64,000 nucleotides of DNA, taken from the NCBI GenBank assembly GCA_944472135.2, contig CALYDD020000378.1, forward strand, positions 1 to 64,000. Direction: 5' to 3'. Shown here in pieces: positions 11,801-23,670 of the stretch (the stretch's first letter is position 1; each line of letters opens with the position of its first letter). This stretch comes from Trichobilharzia regenti (Eukaryota; Platyhelminthes; Trematoda; Strigeidida; Schistosomatidae). A program made the position numbers and the translations under genes. The notes beneath the pieces are model-generated. The model had not been told where the DNA came from, made no database searches, and worked only from the letters and a program-made list of their open reading frames with translations.

Positions 11801-13922
11801 ATAGTGTTCGGAAGACAGAACAGCATGACGTGATACACACTCCACATTGAGTTCTTTGCACTTTCTGATTTTACTGTGGTCACAGGTGACAATTGTGATT
11901 TGGGTATCTCGAATACTTGCAGACGATTTCTTGAGCATCACACAAGATTTCACATTATCTAGTCCTGAGCCAAAAGTACTTGAAGTTTGCTCAGTGTTCA
12001 GAAGACTCTTCATATTACAGTAAAGATCACTAGATATGACTATTGTTCTTATTTACGCCATATCAGTAGGCCTTTCCTAAACTATCGAGATAATCTTTTG
12101 GACAGCGAAGTCAACTTATTCAACATAGATCTTCACACCTGCAGTCAGATGGTTTAGAGAATTGATTAGTAACTTTTAATTACGTATTATTTTATGCATA
12201 GTCACACGTTGTAACAGAATCTTCAGAATGACATTGTTTAATCTCGACATAAAAATGAAAGATTATGCGAAATGTTGATTGACACATGGTAAGTAGGTGT
12301 GTGTCACAGAACCTATTTAAAATATGAAGACATATTGAGACATATTCTTGTTCAGAGACTAGAACCTGTGTGTGTTCCTCGACATTGATATTGCACGAAC
12401 CAGCATAGTGTTGACAAATAATAAATGGATCAATCTTTTGTGATTGTGATTATTCTATTTCTGATAAGTCATCATGGTTGACAGGACGCATCAGTTCTTG
12501 CAGACGAAATCCGATTTCGATACACTATTCATCAACTCAATTCATTCTGAGAATATTATTTTGACTAGAGTTGTACAACTATTATAGCCAGTTCCAAAGT
12601 AAACAGTATTATTAGTATTCATTACAGTGTTGAGTGGGGCGCAAACTATGTTCAAGTAAAACCCAGTTGATCAGTCAATATGGAGAATCTTAGTACATAT
12701 ATATATGTTTAGATAAATAATGTCCGAATATGTGAAAGCATTCTAGTCTGGGTCCTGAAATCCGAAAACTCCAGACAGATATTTCAGATTAATTCATCCC
12801 ATAAGTCGAAAAAACTTAAGACGCTTAAAAATTCGAGGGACGAATATAAGTGTTGCGTTACAATTTAGGGCAGCCTTATCTTCTCTCTCATGATAGCTTC
12901 AACATCTCGATTTCAAAAACATCCATATCTATGGTGAGCATGTTACGACTCCTTCATTGTGTAAAATTCCCTTCAGATATACTTTGCATTGACCACCACT
13001 GACTAACTGCATTCCTCTTATATTTCAGTGGGTGTCCAATTCTGAATGGAATCTTTTATTCAGTTGGGGAATATAGAATCAGTAATTTTCAAATTACCTG
13101 ATGACTCCATAGGGTTCCCAGTCAAGGTGCCAGTCAATGAACAATGCAAGAAATGGAACATTATATTAAAAGACATATTCCGCTGTAGACAATCGAAATA
13201 GGAACTAAGTGAATAGAACGCGAATGTAGCAAGAATAACTAATTTTAATTTATAGGTCGAACTGTTCTCTGTTCTACTTCTTGAATGGAAAGCGGAATAA
13301 TAGGATGAAGGGCTACATGTAGAATCGAAACTACACATGAAAGCGTTTATTCACAGCTTCATCGATTTGTTATTCACTTATTTCAGGATTCTACTATCAT
13401 CACAGTGCGTCTGCGCTCTTCACGTTAATATGAGAATTCAAGGGTTATGATTACTTTAAAATGAGTCAGTTGAACTGGAAAGTCACTTATCCAGATAGTC
13501 TATGGGTGTCCGATTCTCAATAGAATCTTTTATTTAGTTAGGGAATATAGAATCATGCATTTGTTATGGGGCTGATTCAGGAAGAACTATCTCGAAATAT
13601 TAGGCAACAAATCAGTGATTCACGCATGTATCAAAATAACCCTTACAAGAGTTTCTAAAAAAGGGCATTATATCATTGAACTGCAGAAAATACAATCACT
13701 TTTGAATAAGACTTAGTTGTTGCTGTCGTTGTGCATCAACAAAACCACGTTGACATGAAACATAAAATAAGGTCCTGGAAAGTATGTCATCATAATGAAT
13801 AGTCTCATCTAAACACTAAGAGTATCAGGGCTGAAAATAAAACTTGCCAGAATATACTTTCAAGTTTAAATGAAATTCACATATAAAACTTAAAACTTAC
13901 CCTCGTTTGATGAAGTTGTCAT
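5809..13922 (-). CDS. Gene A: divergent TMBIM/Lifeguard-like seven-span membrane protein, nine exons, intact
   Basis: Predicted coding exons, 5' to 3' on minus: 13901-13922, 11243-11334, 11147-11185, 11031-11095, 10930-10983, 10210-10300, 8636-8866, 7359-7406, 5809-6030. All have GT/AG ends. They sum to 864 bases (287 residues plus stop) with no internal stop. Residues 1-38 form a polar Ser/Thr-rich tail. Then comes ERRTWEFIWKTF, which matches the R-K-VYTILL start of TM1 in Lifeguard proteins. Several hydrophobic spans follow, and the LGDRRFTFRNDQHVLCGL stretch aligns with the GNRRHSLSPEEYIFGAL type before TM7. Length and seven-span layout fit the TMBIM family, whose members sit in ER/Golgi membranes and affect calcium leak and cell death; that role is inferred. 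The family's DTQ and YLDII aspartates are not present. The start is the ATG of exon 1, conserved in copies B and C. Exon 5's acceptor has a weak pyrimidine tract. Transcript data would be needed to confirm splicing. Confidence 0.78.
8060..8360 (-). mobile_element. Degraded RTE endonuclease fragment in intron 7 of gene A
   Basis: The sequence aligns by eye with the E1 endonuclease region near 2680-2880. It shares the run around 'CATTACCCTGT', the 'GTGTGCTCGTGGTTG' segment (HEDN-type residues) and the 'CCATTTCATCT' segment (RWNG-type), in the same minus orientation. Copy B carries the same relic in the same intron (39820-40260), so it predates that duplication. Confidence 0.6.
11615..11990. repeat. 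Tandem duplication (about 2 x 185 bp) in intron 1 of gene A
   Basis: Two adjacent diverged copies, about 11615-11800 and 11801-11990. Both contain 'GTGATACAC', a 'GAGTTCT' run, 'TGTGGTCACAGGTGA' or 'TTGTCACAGGTGA', and 'GTATCTC(A/G)AATACTT'. Copy B has only one such unit (about 43180-43330), so the duplication is specific to A. Confidence 0.65.
13029..13562. repeat. Insertion of 5'-flank sequence into intron 1 of gene A, with 60-bp direct repeats
   Basis: Bases 13090-13500 match the 5' flank of the same gene at about 15975-16380, starting at 'AGGGTTCCCAGTCAAG' and ending at 'GAACTGGAAAGTCAC', and the matching flanks of copies B (about 45.3-45.6 kb) and C (about 60.4-60.7 kb). The block is bounded by direct repeats at 13029-13090 and 13503-13562, both containing 'GGGTGTCC' and 'GGAATATAGAATCA'. 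Copies B and C have a single copy of that 60-bp sequence here and no insert. Confidence 0.65.
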
Positions 13923-14179
13923 TGTCGAAATTGTATTGATTGCAGAAGTTGTAGAATAAATGTGCGATTCTATTTAGGAATATCAGAATATTTAAAAATC
14001 AGCCAAGGCAAATTTATACGATGAATTAAAACATGGACTTTGATATAAGATAAACAACCAATGGAACATATTGAATGTAGTCGATTGAATTAGAAGCTAC
14101 ACTACATGTAAAACTGTATGAAGCGACACATAAGAATGAAGTCTCAGAAAGCTGTCGGAAAACACAAAGCACGTTAGTT

Positions 14180-15829
14180 TATTATCATTATTATTGTTCC
14201 CTTGGGTTCCTAGTGGAACATAGAGCACCACTTGCTTCTGTCTTCTACTGTGTTTTTCACCTGCATCCATGTAATTCCACACTGTTTCAACTCCTCTTCA
14301 CACGATCTCCTCCATGTCACCCTTAAAATTCTCACTTGCCGCTTCTCTTTCAGGTTCCACTTGAGAAATGGTCTGACGCGCGATGTCACCCAGCGGCCTC
14401 CTCAGCAAGTGTCCAATCCATCCAATCCACTTTCTCCTGCATATTTGTTGGGCGATTGGTTTTGGTTTTGTTTGTTCCCATATTTTCTTGTCGGTGACTC
14501 TTTCAGGCCATCGGATCTTCAGTATAGAGTGAAGACAGTTGTTGATAAAAGTCTGCAACTGGCTGTTGGAAATATTCTTTGTGACTAGTCAAGTTTCTGA
14601 CCCGTACAGAAGAACTGACTTTACGTTTGTATTGAAAATCCGACTGAATTTTGTTGTCGATGCTGAGTGATGAAGATTTCCAGATTGGTTTCAGGCTGAT
14701 GAATGTGTTTCTCGCCTTCCCAATTCTCAATTTCACATCCTCGTCCGTTCCTCCTCTAGCTGAGAAAATGCTCCTCAGATAAGTGAATGAAGTAACCTCT
14801 TTCAAATCCCTCCCGTTGATGGCGATTGACGTTGGATGCTGTTGCTGTTGTTGGTTGGTTATTTTCATAACCTCCGTCTTGTCTATGTTTACCTGGAGTC
14901 CTGTCTTCGCCGGCTGCTTCTTCGACCAGTTTGTCGGTTTTCGCTAGTAAGTCTTCGATTGTGTGTGACATCAAACATAAATCATCCACGCGCGAAATCC
15001 AGGTCTTCTAGGTTCTTCACGTTGGTCCAGGATATCCCTGTCTTCTCGTTTCCCACTGCCTCATGCATAATCATGTCAGTCCTGGCACAGTTTGGAATAT
15101 CATTGGTGATAGTAAGCACCCTTGTCTGACTCCTTTGTTTACTCCAAACGCCTCGCTGAGTTTTCCGTTGTGGATCACTCGACATGTGCCGTTGTCGTAC
15201 AGCTGTTGAATAAGGTTGATGAATATTTGGGGCACACCGTAGTACTCGAGTAGTTTCCAAATTACTTCACGATCAACGCTGTCGAAGGCCTTCTCAAAGT
15301 CTATAAAGTTGAGGTAGAGGTTTGATTGTCATTCCACGCTTTGTTCGATGATGATGCGTAGAGTTGCAATTTGGTCAGTACATGATTTGCCTTTCCTGAA
15401 TCCAACTTGTTCTGGTAGGAGATCTGTATCCAGTGATTCCTTTATTCTTTCCAGGATGATGCGATTCAGCATGATTCCTCGCCAGTTCTTGCAGAGTGGG
15501 GCCTAATTCGGCCTTCTTGGTAGTTTCACGAGGTAACCTTTCCTCCAGTCAGTAGGCATCTTTTTCCCTCCTTCCAAACCTTTTGCAATCATGGAGGCAG
15601 CATGTCTGCCGTAGTCTCTGGGTCCGCTTTTAGTGCTTGAGGGAGTATTCGTTCTAGTCCAGCTGCTTTTCCAGCTATCAGAAGCTTGATTGCATTCAAG
15701 ACTTCAGCTTCGGTTGCAGGATGGTGTCAACTTGCAGTTGTGTACGTGCTGTTGTTGGTATTTCTGGACGGGTTGTAGTTGGTGGTTGGTTCAAGAGTCC
15801 TTTGAAGCGATCCGCCCATTGTTTAATCT
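14180..15829 (-). mobile_element. RTE LINE E2, 5'-truncated, in the 5' flank of gene A
   Basis: This contains the RT half and 3' end of an RTE element, read on minus. The 3' tail (ATT-rich) is at 14180-14200. Recognisable parts are the C-terminal KIRWPE region (14298-14558), NGRDLKEVTSFTYL (14503-14868), MDDLCLMSH (14756-14989), the motif A coding region near 15270-15310, and the linker before GPDG-type residues near 15650. Several frameshifts are present. The FADD codons are split by four extra bases, the same lesion as in E3. A 7-bp target-site duplication, GTTAGTT, lies at 14173-14179 and 15830-15836. The B flank around 45144 has the uninterrupted site. The element is dead, but its insertion postdates the A/B duplication. 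Confidence 0.85.
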
Positions 15830-15836
15830 GTTAGTT

Positions 15837-16770
15837 AACTTCGCAATTCAAGAGATCTACTCTTAGCAGATAAACAGAAAAGAATTAAACTACGATGGAT
15901 TTATGGCAATCGGAGAGCCACTGAGCACTCTCTGCCACCAAGTAGTTGCTTCACTGTACTTGGAAATTCCTCATCAATGCGAATCTGTGACTCCGTAGGG
16001 TTCCCAGTCAAGATGTTAGTCAACGAACAGTGTGAGAAATGGAACATTACATGAGAAGAAATATTCTGTTGTAGACAATCGAAAGGCGAACTAAGTGATT
16101 AGAACTGAGTGTAGCAAGAATAACTAGTTTTAATGTTTGTGTAGAAATAATCTCTGTTCTAATTTTGGAATTGAAAAACGGACCAAACGAGAAATAGGCT
16201 ACATACAGAATTCAAATTCTACATTAAAGCGTCTGTTTGCAGCCTCATAGATTTGCTATTCACTTATATCAGGATTCTACTTTCATCACCGTGCATCTGC
16301 AATCTTCATATTATTATAAGAACTGATAAGTGAACATCCGTTTGTGATGAGTCAGTTGAACTGGAAAGTCACATAACGAGATGATGAAGTGAATGACGTC
16401 AGAATCTGTTAGATCAAAGTGAAATGGAAGAGAATGGTTTCCTCGAATCAAGGAGGCCATAGACATTTTGCCTGAGTGTTGAACCTAATTGATTTTGTGA
16501 TTGAATATGTAGTACGCAGCTAGTGATTTGGCAGGTGTTAGCTGCAGATATATTCGCACATGTGATTTCGATGAGTGGCTGATTTACGCATTTTGTGTTT
16601 GAGCTAGACAGATAATTCATACACTACAGTATCTATGATACCTCGTGGGAGACGCACAGTTTAAAAGTAATGAAGTCTACGTATTCTCAGATTCAGAGTG
16701 ATCAAGATAACAGCAAAGACTGACCCTGTCTAACCATCGGGTTACAGTTAATTAAAATCTGAACTGACAC
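15837..16770. other. 5' flank of gene A, homologous to flanks of copies B and C
   Basis: No gene seen. The sequence continues the flank interrupted by E2 and matches about 45.15-45.95 kb and 60.24-61.05 kb. Together with 13923-14172 it would contain the promoter of gene A, but no TATA or initiator could be picked out with confidence. Confidence 0.5.
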
Positions 16771-17240
16771 CACAGGCTCTTGTCTCCTCCTCTTATGATC
16801 TCCTCGTTTTCACATCGGTTGCCGACTGTTTGGGTTATATTAGACGGTCTAGCGTACGACGTCACCCAACGTTCTCCTTAAAGTGTGTTCTGTGCATGTT
16901 TATTCGACAGCAGTTTCTTGATTGGATTGTCCCACTTGTTCCTTGTAAACATTCTTTTCTAGCATATTTAACTAAAATTTTTAACTATTTTGAAGTTACC
17001 TTTCATTGACAGATCTCATTGCATGATTTCATTCTTAAATAGTAATCATGCGAAATTCAGAAGAATTCTTGAAAAATTCAGATGTCTGTGTTATGTATTT
17101 CAGTTCTTCGTCGAGTAGTGTTTCGGGACTTTTGAGAGCTAGACTATATAAATAACCTCAGTATTTGAGTGGAACATCACTAGACTTTTGTTGTCGTCTC
17201 GTTCAAAACTATCTGCTTTTGTTCAGACTTCTGCTCCTCT
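16770..17240 (-). mobile_element. Old RTE 3'-end fragment
   Basis: A diverged match to the 3' end of E1 near bases 110-310: 'CTTATGATCTCCTC', 'GTACGACGTCACCCAACG', then 'TTGATTGGATTGTCCCA'-type residues in the same order and orientation. It is full of indels, and the match fades after about 16960. Confidence 0.5.
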
Positions 17241-17282
17241 ATTTCATTCATATTCCAGTGGCGTACATTAGATGGAAACCTT

Positions 17283-17355
17283 GGGCGTTGTTGGTTCAGT
17301 GGTAGAATGCTTGTCAACCACGGAGGAGTCCTGCGTGCAGCTCCCAGACACGCAT
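17283..17355 (+). pseudogene. tRNA-Gly-like relic
   Basis: 'GGTTCAGTGGTAGAATGC' is a near-perfect D-arm and A box of a eukaryotic tRNA-Gly, preceded by 'GGGCGTTGTT' as a possible acceptor strand and followed by a degraded anticodon arm. The T arm has no GGTTCGA B box and the 3' acceptor strand does not pair, so it is not a working tRNA. It may be a tRNA pseudogene or the head of a SINE. The homologous B flank (about 47200-47265) lacks it. Confidence 0.55.
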
Positions 17356-18200
17356 TCTTGGACCAAGTTTATTCGCCTGTCATAAGTGTGCAAAAGGCTG
17401 AAAGGTGGGCATGAGTCTATCTACCTGACGTAAAACGTCACTATTAGTGACGAAAATTCCAAGCACTTCCATTGGTTGGAACAAGAATTCAGAAGTGTGC
17501 CGTCTAATTCTAGCTTAAATGACATCAAGCAAATAGTTTACCCATTTTCGACGAAAATAAAATTGACTATGTGGATTTGAGATGTCCACAGAGTGTTTGA
17601 AGCAGTTTAGGCTGCTCAGATTGCAGAGGAAAATTAGGTAATAAGACAGAGAAGAGGAGAAGAAACCGGCTATTTTCGAAGTTAACTGCTGATCCAATAA
17701 TCAACTTCCGTCATCCGGATGGCAATCACGAGCACAGTGTGGATATTGCTGTCATCGGCATCAAGGGCGCTTGTGAAGTGGAATGAATTGGCCTCGAAGA
17801 ACAAGAAAGTGATATTCTACTCTCACTTAATGAAAGCACTTATTAATCTCAAGAAATCGAAAATTCAGTCTATTGGATGCAACACCGAAAAACGAAGGAC
17901 AAACAGACTCAGATCCCTCCCTACCAGCGTAAGGAATCTACAAGATCCTGTTTGAAACAGTAAAAGAAGCTGTAGATGGAAAATAACTGGAATTTAAAAT
18001 TTATGCAGCCAGATGAAACTGACAACAGAAACGAGAGTAAAGTGGAGTAACACTACTGAGGCACAATATTCTCCCACTTAACTGCATGATGATAACAGCA
18101 GCTTTATTCTGGACAATATGCAGAATTCGAAGCGTAGGTTATCGCAAACTATCTGATCACCACCCAGGATCTAAAACATTTTATGTAACGCCCTGTTGTT
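17356..18200. other. Flank sequence shared by modules A and B
   Basis: Matches about 47250-48030 in the same orientation, for example 'TTCGCCTGT.ATAAGT' and 'ACGAAGGACAAACAGA' against 'ACGCAGGACAAACAGA'. No coding similarity was recognised. The 78-codon open frame at 17719-17955 is interrupted in the B copy and shows no motif. Confidence 0.45.
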
Positions 18201-18239
18201 AGATCTTAAGCTTAACTAATCTCTTAAACTGGTAGTTTC

Positions 18240-18715
18240 TTCCAAATGTTTCAAAGGATATACAACAGAACGCGATTTCACTTGAAAATTCTGTATAAGT
18301 AGTAAGTAAAAATACTCTGAAAATGTCTTATTTTTTATAGACATTTTATTCAGAATAAATTATTGCTATTAAATAATGTTTTTCAGCACTTAGTGTTTAC
18401 ACTAATTCTCATTCAATTGATTACCACGTTTCTCAAGTGGATGTTACAAAGAACTGACTTTTGTCCTTCTTCATAAAGCTTTGATTCTATTTTACTTTTA
18501 TCTTCAGTTTGTTCGTATTCACATAGTTCGCTCAAACAAAGAAGGCGACCAACGCCTTAGGACAAAGTACGAATTTAGAAAATTGTCTTTGAAGAAGGCG
18601 GAGAATCAAAGACCACAAATAAGATTCGTTAATTTATTCTTCAATAATGTGAATGTTTTAATCACATCAGTTTCTGTGGTTTAGACTGACAAAACACGCA
18701 TTAACCATTTAATAT
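18240..18715. repeat. R1 flank repeat, copy 1
   Basis: First of five related segments (others near 29.1-30.0, 30.0-33.76, 48.1-48.56 and 51.9-52.78 kb). Shared landmarks are 'TATAAGTAGTAAGTA', 'CACTTGAAT'-like sequence, 'GACTT(C/T)TG.TC.TCTTC', and 'GGACAAAGTACGAAT'. No coding capacity. It marks the edge of the duplicated gene module. Confidence 0.6.
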
Positions 18716-19635
18716 TTTAGATGATTCTTGCACTAAGATAAATCTACGTCTTTTTTGTTTTCATTTCTTTTCAAATTCATTATCACTTGATCTTGTTTCA
18801 TTCAATTCGACAAGATTCGGTGTTGTGCTTGTTTTCTTGTGTGGTAATCACGCAGATATTGTGAAGGATCCTAATAGATGCTCCCTTTACAGCTATCATA
18901 TTTTAGGTGTTCTGTTTAGTTCAACAATGAAATCAAGAATGTCAGGCTTGATCATCATTTGTGTCATTACCATATAACTGAACTTCTTTCTCACTCTCTA
19001 TTTATTTCGGAATGAATGAAATATCCTTGTCCTGAAAATCAGTTTTCTCTTGATTTTCACACTCTGTGACAAAACGGGAGTAAGTTGTGTTTCAAGCGAT
19101 ATATCTGTGTTAGTGAAAACTGCATACAGTGGACTTGGCGATAACGTGGAGGAGGTTGCGTCAGTATGAGATGGAAGTCGGTGGACAATCATAGGGACAG
19201 CAAGAGAGAACTGCTGATTACAGGACGAAATGGGGATGTCTTGGTAAATACATATGTTCCACCCAGGAGATTTTTAATTTCTTTCTAATTCCCAGTGAAC
19301 CAAAGGACTTCAAGCTACAGCTGTGAAGTTTCCGTATTAGTCGTGTTTACTTTTACAGGATGTGGTTGCTAGCCTCATGCCAAACCTTCTTTCTTTACCA
19401 GTCTTATTACTGGCTTGGAGAGGAAAAAGAGTGCATGAATCGGGGATCAAACTCCGGAACACACGCGTAGTTGACGAACATTCTAGCGCTCCGTCACCCG
19501 TTATAAAATGGAATGATATTAACAGTAGCCTAATCGAGAAAACAAGAATAAGAATCGGTATTCTGACAGAAATAGTTGATTATAGGGAATGAAAGTTTGT
19601 TTATTTCAATTGTCATATCTGGCAACCAAATTGAA
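18716..19635. other. Intergenic stretch, mostly unrecognised
   Basis: Bases 19357-19385 ('GGTTGCTAGCCTCATGCC') resemble the presumed leader region of E1 at 3030-3055 in the same orientation, so a short LINE 5' fragment may be present. The rest matches nothing I recognise. Confidence 0.3.
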
Positions 19636-19639
19636 TTTA

Positions 19640-19930
19640 CCATTTGTGAAGAAGAATGCGAATAGTGCATCTACCAATGAACCACCAGAGGACACATCTA
19701 CCACTGAACACTGAATCTTCGATGAGTTTCGACGTATCGTAAGCCACTAGGTTCCTGAAACGGAGAAAAGCAAGGAGACCAGATGAAATCAATCCGAAAA
19801 CACTGAACTGCAATCGCGGATCTCTGCATAAATGCTCATCACACTGTTATCCACCTGTAAAGACAACACGATCATGGGTAGCTGAAGTACTCAGATAGGA
19901 GACATCATGCTTTCATAATCATACCACATA
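19640..19930 (+). mobile_element. Degraded RTE fragment
   Basis: A plus-strand reading gives KARRPDEINPKTLN, which resembles the G-GPDGIPAEALK stretch ahead of the RT domain of E1. It is preceded by Thr/Pro-rich residues like the RTE linker. Short and interrupted; the match is weak. Confidence 0.4.
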
Positions 19931-20044
19931 GATCACATTTGATTGACACCATTATGGGTGACTCCAATTTCCATCGTAAAGCAGATTTTCATTTGCAGAA
20001 CAAAACCTTTATAACTTTCGTTTTATTCATTTGTGTCAACTCAG

Positions 20045-23000
20045 ATGTCTGGGAACTCTTCTCCAGCTGGAAATGCTTCTTGTACCACAATTTCAATTTG
20101 CATTCCTATACAATTATATCGTCCTGATTATTGCTGTAAGTGAAATGTATTTTGCCATTCATACTATCAAGTAAGCTTGATACATAATCTCAACAAACTC
20201 AATAATTCCTGAGACTGAATATCTTAGTAGGTCATCAGTGCATGATATTGTTTGTTGTCTCTCCCGTCTGTAGTAACTGAACATTCAAACTGCAATTTGC
20301 GCTACTAAGTAACCGTGAGTGATTGATTGACTGATTTACGTGATATGAACGAACGTCATAAACATGCATTCTTAAATGTATTTATGTCTCTATCAGTGAA
20401 TGAACACATTCTCAAAAGCTCAGGTAAATCTATAAGCTGAAGCAGTTTCTATGTTCTGCTCAACAGATATTTATTTAGTTTGTGGTTATGTCAGCCAGGG
20501 CAACCAGTTTTATACTGGTTAGAGTCTAGGATTACTTCAATCTTATCGTTTCGCCTTCTTAGTGTAATACGAAGTAAATACATTCAGTTGCGTGTGGAAA
20601 CACCTCCTTGTAGCAAACCTGCAACCTGAAGACTGAGACTTATGGCTTCCTGACTGTTAACATCAACTATCTCCTGTCAGATCGCAAGTCATTGTCACTT
20701 TTCAGGAATTCATTATGTATACGGTGGACTGTCCTTTCTAATAACTGTAGTGTTTCTCTTATTTCCACAACCAGGCAATCGTCATTGCGTTCCCCACAGC
20801 TCTACCACTGATCAGTATGGAATTCTGGTGGACATTTGTCACATGGATAATTACCATCGTTATCGCAGGCGTTGATATAACAATCAGTGTGTTTATGAGA
20901 TTCTATATGCTTAGGAGCTTTAAGAAGCTAATTCTGGTGACTTTCATCTTGAAAATAGTCTTTTGTTTAGTATTCTTCCCGTTCATTCATTTCGGAAAGT
21001 ATGACGTGAGTGATTAGATGACCTGTAAGTTGTTTTTGACGAGAATCGACTGTTACTGATAACCGCGTATGATGTTTTATTCCTTGATGTATTGTATTGT
21101 GTAATTTTCATATTGCGAAAGTGGAAGTGGCTATTCCATCTAAGCTTCTCCCACTTCTGATGTTCACTGGTCACTACTGTCATGTACCAGCCACTGACAA
21201 CAGTAGGAAAGAAGATAGGTTGAGAGTGACACCAGTAGCCTACCTAGTAAAAGAGCACTCTCATCACTACGGAAGCTTCGAATTAGGCAGGAAGACTCCT
21301 CACTTCGAAGAAGAATGACGCCACTAGGCGAAGTCATTTGGGTGACAAGTTCAGCAATATATGGTGTTTGAATCAGAGTTAAACTGATCAAGGCTAGATG
21401 GAATGTTCATACTATATCTGAGATACACAAGGTTACTTATCTATCAGAATTTTGGATAATGCGCTTTAAATCGGTAATATACAACAGGACGCTGTGGGAA
21501 TTGTTTGTTAAGCGTGAAAGTGATGGAGACACAAAGTGTCATTGGTCATACTTCTCCTGTTAGCTGGGATTGAGAGGCCTGCATATGTCAATGTCAAGGG
21601 ATACAAGTCAATAAGAGCACAATAAGATACGTAGTAATTTTAATGCGTTAATTAAACAATTACTTCAATAGTCTACGGTTAATATATATATATATATATA
21701 TATATTTCAACATTTCCAAGCGAAGAATATTGTTCTCAATTAGATTTCATCTGGCCTAACTCTAATATACATAAGTTAACAAATAAAAACTGAAGTATAA
21801 ACCAATCATGTTGTTTTGTTTAAAGGATAATAAAACGGTGAATATAAATTGTGGAATTAGTCGTAATAGTAGTAATGATAACATCGATATTAATATTAAT
21901 GATAATGGTTTTATCGATAATAAGGATGGAAAAATGAGGCAACCTGTGATAACACGAATAATGAAAAACAGCATGATTCAACAAACAAATGTTCAGATAG
22001 AAGTGGTAGTCGATAAAGGCTAAGAAAAACAAATGAACCGATTAAGTAATTCTAGATTGTAAGAGAAGTAAAAATGAAACACGTTTTTAATGATGTGATA
22101 AGGATCAGGGATGATAAGAGAGGGGTTGAACATACAGGTAAGGAGTGATACAAGAGTCATTAGTTGGTTGTGTCTTAACAGGCCAAGGGAGGAATAATGG
22201 CTGTGCGAACTTCTTTGAATGCATAGTTTATGTTGAATAGTCCGATTGCCTTTCGACTCAGCTGTGTGTGGTTGAAGAATACGAAGTCAATTGGTAAGAT
22301 TCTGCGGAATATGATGAATTAATTTGAAAGCTCTCGTTTTCTCCACTACATGACCACTATCGATTAAATGTGAAAAATTGAGCTGTGGATTGTTTTTGTC
22401 TTTGCTTTGCCAAACCACGATGGGAGATGTTAACTAATACGTTGGTTAGGCTGTCTGGTAGTACGCCCATAATACCATATTATATTTCGGTTTAACATAC
22501 GTAGATTTCTGTCTTCGAATGATTGACAATTTCAGTTTGAATAATATCGCTTCCTACATATTCCTTGATCAAATTACTCACCTATGTGACTTGGTCTTTT
22601 TTATCAGCTCAACTGATTAGGGGTTCAATTTCATATGATCATGTCATGTCATGTAAAACTAAACAACTAACATTGACAAACACTCGTCAATCCCTCGCAC
22701 ACTGAGATTTTGAACTGACACATTTCCAGTGACATCATTTACATCAGATGGTTATGATTTTCAATCACATACCTCGACTACGCTAATGATATCGGCTATG
22801 CTGAATACTTAATTATTCTTAATAAAAATATTTTTCAAGATAGGATTCTTAGCACATGCATTAGGAGTTTAATGTTCCGAGTAAGAGATGGAATGTAAAG
22901 GTGAAGAAGCCTCAAGAAATTTCTTCCGCCCACATATCATATACCTTTATGAACTTTTAACTGAATTTCTAATAATACTATTAAGTGAACGAGGAACTCT

Positions 23001-23670
23001 CATTTTAGGCTGAATTAACTGTTTGAATGACTCACTGCAGCCTGAGATATTTAATGGAGGACAAAATGCGTACTGGAAAGAGAATCACAGTCAACTCTAA
23101 GTAGTCACCGTTGGTGCAACGTGAAGAGACAACACTTTTAACCAGACTGATCAATTCTAATTAATCCTATGCGCTGATATGATACTGATATGATCACGGC
23201 TCAATCGTGTATTGATACAGTATTTCGAAAAATAATGCCTATCAGCCATAAGATTCCATAACTCCAAGTGCCCATTTATATTCATCAAGTCGCTAATGCG
23301 TTTAACACTTGATTGATACTCATGAATGATAAATTTGTCCATATTCAATTTTTTACATAAATTTAAACAGACTGATAATATGCTGGACACTATCAGCCTA
23401 CTAATGAACGTTCACATGATTGTCTTTCACTTTCAGGAGATCGCATTCATTGTTCAAGCTATTCTAGGTGATAGAGGATTCATATTTCGAAATGATCAAC
23501 ACATACTCTGTGGATTGATAGTTGGCTGGCACGTTATTTATCTGGCTGCAGTTGATCCTTTCAACGGAAGTAGCGTTTATCCACGTGTGCGGAAGATGAT
23601 GATGATTAGTTTCCCTTTCCTGAACTTGTGGATAAATAAGTATAAAGGAAAAGAGTCATTCAATCACTAA
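20045..23670 (+). pseudogene. Gene D: inverted, divergent TMBIM-like remnant (exons 6, 7, 9)
   Basis: Three exons on plus match gene A with conserved splice phases: 20045-20135 (91 bases, LGTLLQLEMLLVPQFQFAF), 20775-21005 (231 bases, EFWWTFVTWIITIVIAGV) and 23437-23670 (EIAFIVQAILGDRGFIFRND, ending in TAA). Exon sizes 91 and 231 equal those of gene A and each has GT/AG borders. The last exon is 12 bases longer than in A and its C-terminus is unrelated after about residue 45. No match to exons 1-5 or to the 48-base exon 8 was found nearby on plus. Bases 21006-23436 hold no recognised exon. The open frames are uninterrupted, so a shorter or differently spliced gene is possible, but a truncated pseudogene is more likely. 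Confidence 0.65.
21681..21706. repeat. (TA)n microsatellite
   Basis: About 12 TA units, in the long gap between the second and third exons of remnant D. Confidence 0.9.

Noticed and set aside
21808..22032. Open frames rich in Asn/Ile on both strands
   Set aside because: Low-complexity AT-rich sequence; each strand is open because of composition.
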